A DNA stretch of 64,000 nt from Bosea sp. (in: a-proteobacteria). Lineage in GTDB: Bacteria; Pseudomonadota; Alphaproteobacteria; Rhizobiales; Beijerinckiaceae. Position 1 is the stretch's first letter; each line of letters begins with the position of its first letter. Of this stretch, positions 34,828 through 46,100 are shown piece by piece. The DNA lies in NCBI GenBank assembly GCA_023910605.1, contig JAAVVV010000001.1, positions 124,001 to 188,000 on the forward strand. The letters run 5' to 3'. The notes under the pieces were generated by a model, which was given only the letters and a program-made list of their open reading frames with translations, had not been told where the DNA came from and did not search any database. The position numbers were made by a program, and so were the translations under genes.

Positions 34828-37788
34828 TCAGGCCGCGAAGGCCTCGTCGAGGAAGGCCTTGAGCTGGTGCAGATGCTTGGACATCAGCCCCGTCGCGGTC
34901 GCTGCGGAGGCCGGACGGCCGACATAGCGCGCGCGCTTGGACTTGGCCCCGCAATGGCCAAGGACCCATTCGAGATAGGGCTCGACGAAGCTCCACGAAC
35001 CCATGTTCTTGGGCTCTTCCTGGCACCACACGATGTCGGCGCCCTTGAAGCGGGCAAGGATCGTCGCCATCGACTTGAGCGGGAACGGATAGAGCTGTTC
35101 CACGCGCAGCAGGTAGACATCGTCCATGCCGCGCTTCTCGCGCTCCTCGTAAAGGTCATAATAGACCTTGCCCGAGCACAGGATGACGCGCCTGATCTTG
35201 GCATCCTTGGCGAGCTTGACCGCGTCGCCCTTGCGGGTCTCGGCGTCATCGCGCAGCACGCGGTGGAAGCTCGAGCCTTCGGCGAGGTCCGCGAGGTCCG
35301 ACACGCAGCGCTTGTGGCGCAGCAGCGACTTCGGCGTCATCAGGACCAGCGGCTTGCGGAACTCGCGCTTGAGCTGCCGGCGCAGGATGTGGAAGTAGTT
35401 CGCCGGCGTCGAGCAGTTCGCGACCTGCATGTTGTCTTCCGCGCACATCTGCAGGAAGCGCTCGAGGCGAGCCGATGAGTGCTCTGGCCCCTGCCCCTCA
35501 TAGCCATGGGGCAGCAGGCAGACGAGGCCCGACATGCGCAGCCACTTGCGCTCGCCCGACGAGATGAACTGGTCGAACAGCACCTGCGCGCCGTTGGCGA
35601 AGTCGCCGAACTGGGCTTCCCAGCACACCAGCGCGTTCGGCTCCGACAGCGAGTAGCCATACTCGAAGCCCAGCACCGCCTCTTCCGAGAGCATCGAGTT
35701 GATGACCTCGTAGCGCGACTGGCCCTCGCGGATATGGTTGAACGAGGTGTGGCGCGCCTCGGTCTCCTGGTCGATCAGCACCGAGTGGCGGCTCGAGAAG
35801 GTGCCGCGCTCGCAGTCCTGCCCGGACAGGCGCACAGGGTGGCCCTCCAGCATCAGCGACGAGAAACCCAGCGCCTCGGCAGTAGCCCAGTCGATGCCGT
35901 CGCCCGTCTCGATCGCCTTCCTGCGGTTGTCGAGGAAGCGCTGGATCGTCTTGTGGACGGTGAAGCCCTCCGGCACGGCCGTGATGCGCTCGCCGATCTC
36001 GCGCAGTGTGGCCGCCGGCACGCCGGTCGCGCCGGCGCGCGGATCGTCGGCATCCTCCTTGATGGCCTTCAGCCCGGCCCACTTGCCGTCGAGCCAGTCG
36101 GCCTTGTTGGGCTTGTAGCCCATGGCGGCCTCGAACTCGCCTTCGAGGCGGTTCTTCCAGTCGGCCTTCATTGCATCGGTATCGGCCTGCGAGACCACGC
36201 CTTCGGCCAGCAGCTTCGCCGAATACAGCTCCAGCGTCGATTTGTGGCTGCGGATCTTCTTGTACATGAGCGGCTGGGTGAAGCCCGGCTCGTCGCCCTC
36301 GTTGTGGCCGAAGCGGCGATAGCACCACATGTCGATCACGACCGGCTTGTGGAACTTCTGCCGGAACTCGGTCGCGACCTTGGCCGCGAAAACCACCGCT
36401 TCCGGGTCATCGCCGTTCACGTGGAAGATCGGGGCCTCCACCATCTTCGCCACGTCGGACGGATAGGGCGAGGAGCGCGAATAGCGCGGATAGGTGGTGA
36501 AGCCGATCTGGTTGTTGATGATGAAGTGGATCGAGCCGCCCGTGCGGTGGCCCTTCAGCCCCGACAGGCCAAGGCATTCGGCCACCACGCCCTGGCCGGC
36601 GAAGGCCGCGTCGCCATGGATCAGCAGCGGCATCACCTTGGTGCGCTCGACGATGTCGCCGTGCTGGTCCTGCTTGGCGCGGACCTTGCCGAGCACGACG
36701 GGATCGACGATCTCGAGATGCGACGGGTTGGGGGTCAGGGAAAGGTGGACCTTGTTGCCGTCGAACTCGCGGTCCGACGAGGCGCCCAGGTGATATTTCA
36801 CGTCGCCCGAGCCCTCCACGTCATCGGGCGCGAAGGAGCCGCCCTTGAACTCATGGAACAGCGCGCGGTGGGTCTTGCCCATCACCTGGGTGAGCACGTT
36901 CAGCCTGCCGCGATGGGCCATGCCGAAGACGATGTCCTTCACGCCGAGGTTGCCGCCACGCTTGATGATCTGCTCGAGCGCCGGAATGAGCGCCTCGCCC
37001 CCGTCAAGGCCAAAGCGCTTGGTGCCGGTGTATTTGAGGTCGATGAACTTCTCGAAACCTTCGGCTTCGACCAGCTTGTTGAGGATGGCCCGCTTTCCCT
37101 CCCTTGTGAAAGCGATTTCCTTGTCCGGCCCCTCGATGCGCTCCTGGATCCAGGCCTTCTGGGCCGCATCCGTGATGTGCATGAATTCGACGCCGAGCGT
37201 CTGGCAATAGGTGCGGTCCAGCACGGCCACCATCTCGCGGATGGTCGCGAATTCCATGCCGAGCACGTGGTCGATGAAGATCTTGCGGTCCATGTCGGCG
37301 GCGGTGAAGCCATAGGACGCAGGGTCCAGCTCCTCGTTGGCCTTCTTGGCCTCGATTCCGAGAGGATCGAGCTGGGCATGGAGGTGTCCGCGCATGCGGT
37401 AGGCGCGGATCAGCATCAGCGCGCGCACCGAATCCCGTGTCGCCTGCTGCACGTCGGCCTGGCTGAGTTCGATGCCCTTGGTCTGCGCCTTGCCCTTGAG
37501 CTTGTCGCCGACCGTCTTCTCGACCTGGGCCCAATTGCCGTCGAGCGCCGAGATCAGGTCTCCATTGGCATGGATCGGCCAGTTGGGACGCTGCCAGGAG
37601 GCGCCGCGCGGCTTGTCGCCGGCGGCCGCCCCATCATCCTTCAACGCGCCGAAGAAGGCCTGCCAGTCCGCATCCACCGAGGCGGGATTGGACTGGTAGC
37701 GTGCAAACAGGTCCTCGATATAGGCCGCGTTGCCTCCATAGAGGAACGAGGTCTGGGCGAACACGTCGTTGGCGTCCTGGCGTCCCAT
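34828..37788 (-). CDS. sucA: 2-oxoglutarate dehydrogenase E1
   Basis: 986-residue thiamine-diphosphate enzyme that decarboxylates 2-oxoglutarate and transfers the succinyl group to lipoyl-E2. Seen: the N-terminal E2-contact segment ([20 protein letters not shown]), [11 protein letters not shown], the ThDP-binding [20 protein letters not shown] ... [40 protein letters not shown], and the transketolase-like domain with [20 protein letters not shown] near the C-terminus. It is complete and 43 nt upstream of sucB. Confidence 0.97.
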   Translation of the reverse strand: MGRQDANDVFAQTSFLYGGNAAYIEDLFARYQSNPASVDADWQAFFGALKDDGAAAGDKPRGASWQRPNWPIHANGDLISALDGNWAQVEKTVGDKLKGKAQTKGIELSQADVQQATRDSVRALMLIRAYRMRGHLHAQLDPLGIEAKKANEELDPASYGFTAADMDRKIFIDHVLGMEFATIREMVAVLDRTYCQTLGVEFMHITDAAQKAWIQERIEGPDKEIAFTREGKRAILNKLVEAEGFEKFIDLKYTGTKRFGLDGGEALIPALEQIIKRGGNLGVKDIVFGMAHRGRLNVLTQVMGKTHRALFHEFKGGSFAPDDVEGSGDVKYHLGASSDREFDGNKVHLSLTPNPSHLEIVDPVVLGKVRAKQDQHGDIVERTKVMPLLIHGDAAFAGQGVVAECLGLSGLKGHRTGGSIHFIINNQIGFTTYPRYSRSSPYPSDVAKMVEAPIFHVNGDDPEAVVFAAKVATEFRQKFHKPVVIDMWCYRRFGHNEGDEPGFTQPLMYKKIRSHKSTLELYSAKLLAEGVVSQADTDAMKADWKNRLEGEFEAAMGYKPNKADWLDGKWAGLKAIKEDADDPRAGATGVPAATLREIGERITAVPEGFTVHKTIQRFLDNRRKAIETGDGIDWATAEALGFSSLMLEGHPVRLSGQDCERGTFSSRHSVLIDQETEARHTSFNHIREGQSRYEVINSMLSEEAVLGFEYGYSLSEPNALVCWEAQFGDFANGAQVLFDQFISSGERKWLRMSGLVCLLPHGYEGQGPEHSSARLERFLQMCAEDNMQVANCSTPANYFHILRRQLKREFRKPLVLMTPKSLLRHKRCVSDLADLAEGSSFHRVLRDDAETRKGDAVKLAKDAKIRRVILCSGKVYYDLYEEREKRGMDDVYLLRVEQLYPFPLKSMATILARFKGADIVWCQEEPKNMGSWSFVEPYLEWVLGHCGAKSKRARYVGRPASAATATGLMSKHLHQLKAFLDEAFAA

Positions 37789-37827
37789 CTGTCTGTCTCC
37801 TTGCGCCCTTGAGGGCTGGCGCTGTCT

Positions 37828-38028
37828 TCAACGGCGGTGCAGTGCTTCGATCGTCTCGCGGTGCCGCCGCTCGGCGTTGTCGTTGTTGACCACGAGAACC
37901 GCCCAGACCGCCGCAGGGATCCAGCCGATCAGCGTGAACTGAAGAATGAGGCAGAGCAGGCCCTGCCAGACCTTGCCGCGGATCATGAGCGCCAGGAACG
38001 GCAGCAGGATCGCGACAAGATAAATCAT
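37828..38028 (-). CDS. YqaE/Pmp3-family small membrane protein
   Basis: 66-residue protein with two hydrophobic helices (LVAILLPFLALMI and LCLILQFTLIGWIPAAVWAVLVV) separated by RGKVWQGL, and a charged tail. The pattern PF...G...Q..L.LIGWIPA..WA is the Pmp3/YqaE (UPF0057) signature; eukaryotic Pmp3 affects membrane potential and salt tolerance. It lies in the TCA operon, 8 nt after sucD and 39 nt before sucA. Confidence 0.8.
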   Translation of the reverse strand: MIYLVAILLPFLALMIRGKVWQGLLCLILQFTLIGWIPAAVWAVLVVNNDNAERRHRETIEALHRR

Positions 38029-38036
38029 GGACGTCC

Positions 38037-38921
38037 TCAGCCTTTCAGAACCTCGACCAGCGTCTTGCCGAGCCTCGCCGGCGAGGGCGAGACCTTGATG
38101 CCGGCCGCTTCCATCGCGGCGATCTTGTCCTCGGCGCCGCCCTTGCCGCCGGCGATGATCGCGCCGGCATGGCCCATGCGACGGCCCGGAGGCGCCGTGC
38201 GGCCGGCGATGAAGCCGACCATCGGCTTGCTCCGGCCGCGCTTCGCCTCGTCCTTGATGAACTGGGCCGCGTCTTCCTCGGCCGAGCCGCCGATCTCGCC
38301 GATCATGATGATCGACGTGGTCTTCGGATCGGCAAGGAACATTTCGAGCATGTCGATGAATTCGGTGCCCTTGACAGGATCGCCGCCAATGCCGACGGCC
38401 GTGGTCTGGCCCAGCCCCTCGCGCGTGGTCTGGAACACGGCCTCATAGGTGAGCGTGCCCGAACGCGAGACGATGCCCACCGTGCCGGGCTTGAAGATGT
38501 TGGCCGGCATGATGCCGATCTTGCTTTCGCCGGCGGTGACGATGCCGGGGCAGTTGGGCCCGATCAGCCGCGTCTTCGAGCCGATCAGGGCGCGCTTCAC
38601 CTTGATCATGTCGGTGACCGGGATGCCCTCGGTGATGCAGACCGCGAGCGGCACTTCCGCGTCGATGGCCTCGAGGATCGAATCGGCGGCGCCCGCGGGC
38701 GGCACGTAGATCACGGTCGCGGTCGCGCCGGTGGCGCCCACCGCTTCCTCCACGGTGTCGAAGACCGGCAGCCCGAGATGGACCGAACCGCCCTTGCCGG
38801 GCGAGACTCCGCCCGTCATCACCGTGCCATAGGCGATCGCCTGCTCGGAGTGGAAGGTGCCGTTCTTGCCGGTGAAGCCCTGGCAGATGACCTTGGTGTT
38901 CTTGTCGATGAGGATGGACAT
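38037..38921 (-). CDS. sucD: succinyl-CoA synthetase, alpha subunit
   Basis: 294-residue subunit of the ADP/GDP-forming succinyl-CoA ligase. CoA-binding [19 protein letters not shown] at the N-terminus, the [10 protein letters not shown] segment, and the phosphohistidine loop [15 protein letters not shown]. It directly follows sucC (10-nt gap), the normal order for the operon, and catalyses the substrate-level phosphorylation step of the TCA cycle. Confidence 0.97.
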   Translation of the reverse strand: MSILIDKNTKVICQGFTGKNGTFHSEQAIAYGTVMTGGVSPGKGGSVHLGLPVFDTVEEAVGATGATATVIYVPPAGAADSILEAIDAEVPLAVCITEGIPVTDMIKVKRALIGSKTRLIGPNCPGIVTAGESKIGIMPANIFKPGTVGIVSRSGTLTYEAVFQTTREGLGQTTAVGIGGDPVKGTEFIDMLEMFLADPKTTSIIMIGEIGGSAEEDAAQFIKDEAKRGRSKPMVGFIAGRTAPPGRRMGHAGAIIAGGKGGAEDKIAAMEAAGIKVSPSPARLGKTLVEVLKG

Positions 38922-38931
38922 CTGTTTTCCC

Positions 38932-40125
38932 TCAGCCCTTCACGGCCGTGACGATCTTCTGCGCGGCGTCGTCGAGATCATCGGCGGAGATGACGTTCAG
39001 CCCGCTCTCGTTGATGATCTTCTTGCCGAGCTCGACATTGGTGCCCTCGAGGCGCACCACCAGCGGCACCTTGAGCCCGACTTCCTTGACCGCAGCGATC
39101 ACGCCCTCGGCGATGACGTCGCATTTCATGATCCCGCCGAAGATGTTGACGAGGATGCCCTTAACGGCCGGATCGGCGGTGATGATCTTGAAGGCCGCCG
39201 TGACCTTCTCCTTGGAGGCGCCGCCGCCGACATCGAGGAAGTTGGCGGGCTCGGCCCCGTAGAGCTTGATGATGTCCATGGTCGCCATGGCGAGGCCCGC
39301 GCCGTTGACCATGCAGCCGATGGTGCCGTCGAGCGCGATGTAGGCGAGGTCGTACTTCGAGGCCTCGATCTCCTTGTCGTCCTCCTCGGTCACGTCGCGC
39401 AGGGCGACGATGTTCGGGTGGCGATAGAGCGCGTTCGAATCGAAGCTGATCTTGGCGTCGAGGCACTTGAGCTGGCCATCCTTGGTGATGATCAGCGGGT
39501 TGATCTCCAGCATCGCCATGTCGGTGGCGGTGAAGGCAGTGTAGAGCTGGGCCACCAGCTTCTCCGCCTGCTTGGCGAGGTCGCCGGACAGACCCAGCGC
39601 CTTCGCGACCTTGCGGCCGTGCAGCGGCATGGCGCCCGTCACCGGATCGACCGAGAAGGTGATGATCTTCTCGGGGCTGTCGTGCGCCACATCCTCGATG
39701 TTCATGCCGCCTTCAGTGGAGACCACGAAGGCGATGCGGCTGGTTTCGCGGTCGACCAGCATCGAGAGGTAGAACTCCTTCTCGATGTCGGAGCCATCCT
39801 CGATGTACAGCCGGTTGACCTGCTTGCCGGCCGGGCCCGTCTGGATCGTGACGAGCGTGTTGCCGAGCATCTCGGCGGCGTGCGCCTTGACCTCCTCGAT
39901 GGACTTCGCGAGCCGGACGCCGCCCCTGGAGCCTGCCGGCAGCTCCTTGAACGTGCCCTTGCCGCGGCCGCCCGCATGGATCTGGCTCTTCACGACATAG
40001 AGCGGACCGGGCAGTTGCCTGGCGGCGGCCTCGGCTTCCTCGACGGTGAAGGCCGCATGGCCCCTGGAGACGGGCGCGCCGAACTCCTTGAGGACGGCCT
40101 TGCCCTGGTATTCGTGGATGTTCAT
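38932..40125 (-). CDS. sucC: succinyl-CoA synthetase, beta subunit
   Basis: 397-residue ATP-grasp subunit: [20 protein letters not shown], the nucleotide-binding [23 protein letters not shown] and [20 protein letters not shown] with [12 protein letters not shown] near the end. Complete. mdh lies 100 nt upstream; the gap holds an inverted repeat. Confidence 0.97.
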   Translation of the reverse strand: MNIHEYQGKAVLKEFGAPVSRGHAAFTVEEAEAAARQLPGPLYVVKSQIHAGGRGKGTFKELPAGSRGGVRLAKSIEEVKAHAAEMLGNTLVTIQTGPAGKQVNRLYIEDGSDIEKEFYLSMLVDRETSRIAFVVSTEGGMNIEDVAHDSPEKIITFSVDPVTGAMPLHGRKVAKALGLSGDLAKQAEKLVAQLYTAFTATDMAMLEINPLIITKDGQLKCLDAKISFDSNALYRHPNIVALRDVTEEDDKEIEASKYDLAYIALDGTIGCMVNGAGLAMATMDIIKLYGAEPANFLDVGGGASKEKVTAAFKIITADPAVKGILVNIFGGIMKCDVIAEGVIAAVKEVGLKVPLVVRLEGTNVELGKKIINESGLNVISADDLDDAAQKIVTAVKG

Positions 40126-40143
40126 CTTGATATCCTTCGGATT

Positions 40144-40224
40144 GGCAATGGGCAGTCGGCAGCAGGCAGTCGTTCCGGCGTTGGCGTCGATGTTCCGACC
40201 GCCTGTTGCCGACTGCCTGTTGCC
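40144..40224. repeat. inverted repeat in the mdh-sucC gap
   Basis: GGCAATGGGCAGTCGGCAGCA (40144-40164) and TGTTGCCGACTGCCTGTTGCC (40204-40224) are reverse complements at about 18 of 21 positions, with a 39-nt loop. It fills most of the 100-nt gap after mdh and could form a hairpin that tunes mdh versus sucCD expression, or be a dispersed repeat. Confidence 0.75.
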
Positions 40225-40225
40225 C

Positions 40226-41522
<1,297 letters not shown>

Positions 41523-42131
41523 TCAGATCACGCCGCTGGCCAGGGCGCGCAGGGCCACCCTGACGACGCTGCCGAGGCGCTGGTCGAACTGGGTCTGCGG
41601 CACATCCGCCTCCAGCTCCACCGCCGCCGGATGGACAAAGCGGAAGCAGGCATCGAGCACGAAGACGGCCGCCCGGTCCTTGTCCCTGGGTTCGAAAGTG
41701 CCGGCATTGATGCCTTCCTCGATCACGCGGTCAAGCAGCGTGCGCACCCGCACCCGGTGGCGGCGCGCCACGGCCCGGCGCTTGTTCATCGCATCGCGGA
41801 AGGCGGCGTAAAGCGCAGGGTTCTCGCTCAGCCCGTCGCGGTTGGCGCGCGCCAGCGCGAGGATCATGCGCTCCAGCTTGTCGTCGGAAGGGTCGGGCCC
41901 GTCCGCGATGTCGGTCAGCCGCGTCTCCACCGACTTGATCCAGGCATCGACCACCGCGTCGATCAGCGCCTCCTTGGAGGGGAAATAGCGGTAGACATTG
42001 GCATGGGTCATGCCGGCCGCCTCCGCGATCGCAACCACGGTCAGCCGCTTGGCGCCCATCAGCCGCAGGTGCTCCGACGCCAGCGCCAGAAGGCGCATGT
42101 CCGTCGGCTCGCGGGACTGGAACGGCGCCAT
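41523..42131 (-). CDS. TetR-family transcriptional regulator
   Basis: 202-residue regulator: N-terminal helix-turn-helix (about residues 15-62) with LTVVAIAEAAGMTHANVYRY and FPSKEALIDAVVDAW, then an alpha-helical ligand/dimer domain. The ATG overlaps the zapE stop by one base (TGATG), so it is coupled to zapE. It acts as repressor of unknown targets; a palindrome lies just beyond its stop codon. Confidence 0.88.
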   Translation of the reverse strand: MAPFQSREPTDMRLLALASEHLRLMGAKRLTVVAIAEAAGMTHANVYRYFPSKEALIDAVVDAWIKSVETRLTDIADGPDPSDDKLERMILALARANRDGLSENPALYAAFRDAMNKRRAVARRHRVRVRTLLDRVIEEGINAGTFEPRDKDRAAVFVLDACFRFVHPAAVELEADVPQTQFDQRLGSVVRVALRALASGVI

Positions 42132-43348
42132 CAGGTTTCCACCAGACCGGCGGAGCTGCTCTTCTCCGCAGAGCCCGGCCTGCCATGGGGAAGAGCGAGA
42201 TAGTCCTCGCCGCGCATCTCGATCAGGCGCGAGGCGGTGCGGTCGAACTCGAAGGCCTCCCGCCCGTGCTCGCCAAGATAGAGCCTGTGCGGCTCGGCGT
42301 CTGCGGAGAGCACCAGCTTCACCCGGTTCTCGTAGAGCGTGTCGACCAGGATGATGAAGCGCTTCGCCTCGTTGCGGTTCTCCTGATGCAGGATCGGCAC
42401 GTCATCGAGGATGAGCGTGTGGAAGCGCTGCGCCAGAGCGAGGTAATCGCCAGCGCCATAGGCTTGCGCGCACAGATCAGCGAACGAGGCGCGGGCCACG
42501 CCGAAGGCGGCCTGCGGAACCACCAGCCGGTGGCCTTTCACATCCAGCGCCGCCACCTCCCCGCGGTCCTGGCCCGTGAGGCGCCGGAAGGCGAGATCGA
42601 GCGCAGCGCTGGCCCTGAGGCCCAGCGGCTGGTGATAGACGGCCGCGCCCGCCAGCTTCTCGAGTCGGAAATCGGCGCGCGCGTCGAGCCTGAGCACATC
42701 CACCCGTTCTTCAATCTGCGCGATGAAGGGCAGGAACAGCGTGCGGTTGAGCCCACCCTCATAAAGCCGCGAGGGCTCGACATTGGAGGTGGCCACCAGG
42801 GTCACGCCCTCGGCGAACAGCGCCGTGAACAGCCGCCCCAGGATCATGGCGTCGGCGATGTCCGTGACGGTGAACTCGTCGAAGCACAGCAGGCTCGCTT
42901 CAGCCGCGATGGTGCGGGCCACAGGCGCGATCGGATCGCCGTCGCGCGCCTCCCCTGACTTCACCTTTTGCCGGAAGGCATGGATGCGCTCATGGACATC
43001 AGCCATGAAGACATGGAAGTGCGCGCGTCGCTTGGAGACGTTGCGCACCCTTGCATGAAACATGTCCATCAGCATCGTCTTGCCGCGCCCGACCGACCCC
43101 CAGATGTAAAGACCCCTGACGGGCGCGGCCTCCGCGCGGCGCTTGCCGAACAGCCAACCCAGCGCGCTGCCCTTGCTGGCGAGGGCGCGCTCGGCGAGCT
43201 GCGTCGCCAGCGCTTCCAGGCGGCGCACAAGGTCCTCCTGCGAGGGATCGCGTTCGATCGCGCCGCTCATGACCAGCGCGTCGTAATGGGCAGGCAGCGA
43301 GATCGCGGCGGAATTCGGCAAGGGGGTGGCCCTGGACAGGCAAAACAA
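42131..43348 (-). CDS. zapE: cell division ATPase ZapE (AFG1/LACE1-like)
   Basis: 405-residue AFG1-like P-loop ATPase; ZapE binds FtsZ and is needed for division at low oxygen or high temperature in E. coli. Walker A GSVGRGKTMLM, then HFHVFMADVHERIH, Walker B LLCFDEFTVTD, ATSNVEPSRLYEGGLNR, FDRTASRLIEM and SDYLALPHG-like EDYLALPHGRP at the end. A TTG at 43348 is the only start that keeps the family segment LPAHYDALV; an ATG inside (43270) would cut it. Followed by tetR with 1-nt overlap. Confidence 0.87.
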   Translation of the reverse strand: MFCLSRATPLPNSAAISLPAHYDALVMSGAIERDPSQEDLVRRLEALATQLAERALASKGSALGWLFGKRRAEAAPVRGLYIWGSVGRGKTMLMDMFHARVRNVSKRRAHFHVFMADVHERIHAFRQKVKSGEARDGDPIAPVARTIAAEASLLCFDEFTVTDIADAMILGRLFTALFAEGVTLVATSNVEPSRLYEGGLNRTLFLPFIAQIEERVDVLRLDARADFRLEKLAGAAVYHQPLGLRASAALDLAFRRLTGQDRGEVAALDVKGHRLVVPQAAFGVARASFADLCAQAYGAGDYLALAQRFHTLILDDVPILHQENRNEAKRFIILVDTLYENRVKLVLSADAEPHRLYLGEHGREAFEFDRTASRLIEMRGEDYLALPHGRPGSAEKSSSAGLVET

Positions 43349-43486
43349 GGTTGCGGACGGGCGCTGATAGCGCGGACCGCGCCACAGAACAATCAGCGCT
43401 CCTGACCGTTCCCGTTGGGGGTCCGGCAGCGCTCCCCTCAGGCCGGCTGCGCCGCAGGCGTCGACGCGCCAAGGTTCATCGCCGCC

Positions 43487-43888
43487 TCAACCATGGCCCT
43501 TGAACGCCTCGTCCACCGGCGCCTGCAGCGCGGTCGCGATGCGGTTGGTCTGGCTGGCCATGGCCACGACCGCCACCAGCTCCATCAATTGCGCCTCGCT
43601 CAAGCCCTTGGCCCGCGCCGCTGCTGTATGCGAGCGGATGCAGTATTCGCAGTTGTTGACGACCGACACCGCGACGTAGATCATCTCCTTGGTCAGCGCA
43701 TCGAGAGCGCCGGGCGCCATCACGGCCTTCACGCCCTCCCAGGTGCGTTTCAGCAGCGCCGGGTCATGGGCGATGGATCGCCAGAAATTGTTCACGAAAT
43801 CGGTGCGGCGCGTGGCGCGGATGTCGGCGAAGACTTCGGCCGATGCGGCCGGCAACTCGTCATCCGCAAGGATCTTCACGATCGACAT
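43487..43888 (-). CDS. carboxymuconolactone decarboxylase/AhpD-family protein
   Basis: 133-residue alpha-helical protein with the CxxC motif in NNCEYCIRSHTAAAR (about residues 79-93), the AhpD-like redox pair plus histidine. Members act as alkylhydroperoxidase-like reductases or are called CMD-domain proteins. SIAHDPALLKRTWEGVKAVM is the peripheral helix. It is not next to a peroxiredoxin; function unknown beyond the fold. Confidence 0.85.
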   Translation of the reverse strand: MSIVKILADDELPAASAEVFADIRATRRTDFVNNFWRSIAHDPALLKRTWEGVKAVMAPGALDALTKEMIYVAVSVVNNCEYCIRSHTAAARAKGLSEAQLMELVAVVAMASQTNRIATALQAPVDEAFKGHG

Positions 43889-44068
43889 GGCGCTGGCGTC
43901 CCCGCTCCTGTTCCGGTCCGCACACTGTGTCGCAGCCAGGGCGCGGGTTCAAGCGCAGCGCGCGCATGCCGAGGACGATCCTTGGCGAGGACGATCCAGC
44001 GGCCACCCGCCAACGTATCCGATCCAGGAGGGCCCTGTCGTCCGAGGCCCTGTCCCGGAGGAAGATGG

Positions 44069-44449
44069 ATGACCCTGGCCTTCTGGATCGTGCTGATCGC
44101 CGGCATATTGCCCGTCATAACCACCGGCATCGCCAAATGGGGCGCGCCCATCGACAATCATCATCCGCGCGACTGGGCCAACGGGCTCACAGGCTATCGC
44201 CGGCGCGCCTATGCCGCGCATCAGAACGCCTACGAGGCCTTCCCCTTCTTCGCCGCAGCCGTGCTGGCCGCCAGCCAGTTTGACGCGCCGCAGGCCACGG
44301 TGGATCTGCTGGCGGTGATCTTCCTCGCGGCGCGGATCGGCTACACCGGCGCCTACATGACTGATCTCGCCACACCCCGCTCGGTGCTCTGGGCCATCGG
44401 CTGGTTCTCGACCATCGCCATCTTCAGCGCGCCGGCGTGGGCCGGCTGA
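44069..44449 (+). CDS. MAPEG-family membrane protein
   Basis: 126-residue protein with four hydrophobic helices, beginning MTLAFWIVLIAGILPVITTG, with NHHPRDW, RRAYAAHQNAYEAFPFFAAAV and LAARIGYTGAYMTD, the pattern of the MAPEG superfamily (microsomal glutathione transferase-like and eicosanoid enzymes; bacterial members are mostly uncharacterised). ATG 44069 follows a CCGGAGGAAG ribosome site; an ATG four bases upstream is out of frame. Convergent with the ABC permease gene. Confidence 0.84.
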   Translation: MTLAFWIVLIAGILPVITTGIAKWGAPIDNHHPRDWANGLTGYRRRAYAAHQNAYEAFPFFAAAVLAASQFDAPQATVDLLAVIFLAARIGYTGAYMTDLATPRSVLWAIGWFSTIAIFSAPAWAG

Positions 44450-44455
44450 CGCGCC

Positions 44456-45226
44456 TCAGGCATTGGACATCTGCGAGCGCCGTGCCCACTGGGTGGTGCG
44501 CGCCTCGATCATGTCGACGATCACGACGAGGAACACGCCCAGGATTGCGAGCACGATCAGCGCGGCGAAGATCAGCGGGACGTTGAAATCCGCCGAGGCG
44601 CGCGTGATGAGGTTGCCGATGCCGAGATTGGACGCATTCTGCTCGCCGATCACCGAGCCGACATAGGCCAGCGTGATCGACACCTTGAGCGCGCCGAACA
44701 GATAGGGCAACGAGCGCGGAATGCCGACCTTGCGCATGATGTCGAGGCGGCTGGCGCCCAGCGCCTTCATCACGTCCTCGGTCTCGGGCTCGATGGTCGC
44801 GAGCCCAGTGGCCATGTTCACCACGATGGGGAAGAACGAGATCACGAAGGCGGTGAGCACCGGCGGCAGCCAGCCGACCCCGAACCAGATCACGAGGATC
44901 GGCACGACGGCGACCTTCGGGATCGAGTTGAAGCCGACAAGCAGCGGGTTCAGCCCCGCATAAAGGAAACGCGACGAGCCGACGATGAGCCCGAGCGCGA
45001 TGCCGAACACCACGGACATGGCGAAGCCCGCGCTGGTCATCCACAGCGTGTGGAAGGCGTTGATGAAAAGCGGCCACTTGAACTGCACCATCGCGCCCCA
45101 CACAGCGGACGGCGGCGGCAGCACGAAGTTCGAGATGGCGAAGACGCGGCAGGCCACCTCCCACAGCACGAAGAAGCCGATGGTGAACAGGTAGGGCGCA
45201 AGCTGGAGCGATGTCTTGCGGGTCAT
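44456..45226 (-). CDS. ABC transporter permease (nitrate/sulfonate/taurine type)
   Basis: 256-residue inner-membrane permease with about six helices. The EAA loop region reads EDVMKALGASRLDIMRKVGI followed by PRSLPYLFGALKV. Starts at ATG 45226 (MTRKTSLQLAPYLF), one base after the ATPase stop. It forms an importer with the ATPase and substrate-binding protein upstream (SsuC/TauC-like group). Confidence 0.88.
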   Translation of the reverse strand: MTRKTSLQLAPYLFTIGFFVLWEVACRVFAISNFVLPPPSAVWGAMVQFKWPLFINAFHTLWMTSAGFAMSVVFGIALGLIVGSSRFLYAGLNPLLVGFNSIPKVAVVPILVIWFGVGWLPPVLTAFVISFFPIVVNMATGLATIEPETEDVMKALGASRLDIMRKVGIPRSLPYLFGALKVSITLAYVGSVIGEQNASNLGIGNLITRASADFNVPLIFAALIVLAILGVFLVVIVDMIEARTTQWARRSQMSNA

Positions 45227-45227
45227 G

Positions 45228-46016
45228 TCAGGCGGCCACGCGTGCGGTCTTGATCTGGTGGCGCAGCTCCTGGACGATGTCCGCGAAGCCATGCGTGTAG
45301 GTCACGTCGAGATCGCGCGGCCGCGGCAGGTCCACGACCCGTTCGGCGATGATCTTGCCGGGCCGCGAGCTCATGCAGAAGATCCGGTCCGCGAGGAAGG
45401 CGGCCTCACGGAGGTCATGGGTCACGAGGATGACCGTGAAGCCGCGCTCGGCATGAAGATCGCGCACCACGCACCACAGCTCTTCGCGCGTGAAGGTGTC
45501 GAGCGCGCCGAAAGGCTCGTCCAGCATCAGGAGCTTGGGTTCATGGATCAGCGAGCGGCAGAGCGAGGCGCGCTGCTGCATCCCGCCCGAAAGCTGCCAG
45601 GGGTATTTCTCGCCAAGGCCCGCAAGGCCGACCGAGCGCAGCAGGTTCTCGGCCCGCGCCACATATTCATGCTTGTGCGCACGAAAGCGCGAGCGGTGCG
45701 GCTCGACGATCTCCAGCGGCAGCAGCAGATTGTCGAGCACCGTGCGCCAGGGCAGCATCACCGGGTTCTGGAAGGCCATGCCGGTTATCTTGAGCGGCGC
45801 CGTGACTTCCGCGCCATCGACCACGACCGATCCGGATTTGGGAAACTGAAGGCCCGTGGCCAGCTTCATCATCGTGGACTTGCCGCAGCCGGAAGGCCCG
45901 ACAATGGCCGCGAACTCGCCCTGCCTGACACGAACGGTCAGATCCTCGACAGCCGGCGTGCCGTCCCCGCCGCCATAGACATGCGTCACGCCCTGAACGT
46001 CGACAAAGTAACTCAT
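45228..46016 (-). CDS. ABC transporter ATP-binding protein (SsuB/TauB type)
   Basis: 262-residue ATPase: Walker A GPSGCGKST, signature LSGGMQQR, Walker B LLMLDEPFGALD, switch VTHDLREAAFLADRI. Start ATG 46016 (MSYFVDVQGVTHVYG); an in-frame extension to 46076 is not family-like. It energises the permease that follows. Confidence 0.9.
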   Translation of the reverse strand: MSYFVDVQGVTHVYGGGDGTPAVEDLTVRVRQGEFAAIVGPSGCGKSTMMKLATGLQFPKSGSVVVDGAEVTAPLKITGMAFQNPVMLPWRTVLDNLLLPLEIVEPHRSRFRAHKHEYVARAENLLRSVGLAGLGEKYPWQLSGGMQQRASLCRSLIHEPKLLMLDEPFGALDTFTREELWCVVRDLHAERGFTVILVTHDLREAAFLADRIFCMSSRPGKIIAERVVDLPRPRDLDVTYTHGFADIVQELRHQIKTARVAA

Positions 46017-46100
46017 CGATCCCGCCTTATCGTGCGGCCACCCGGGAGGCTGTCCCGGATGGCTCTGGTCCCGCACGCCCCGAGGCGGCAGGGGACAACC

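Noticed and set aside
35479-37812. 777-residue plus-strand frame
   Set aside because: Lies wholly antisense to sucA, which has all its motifs; long antisense frames are expected in GC-rich DNA.
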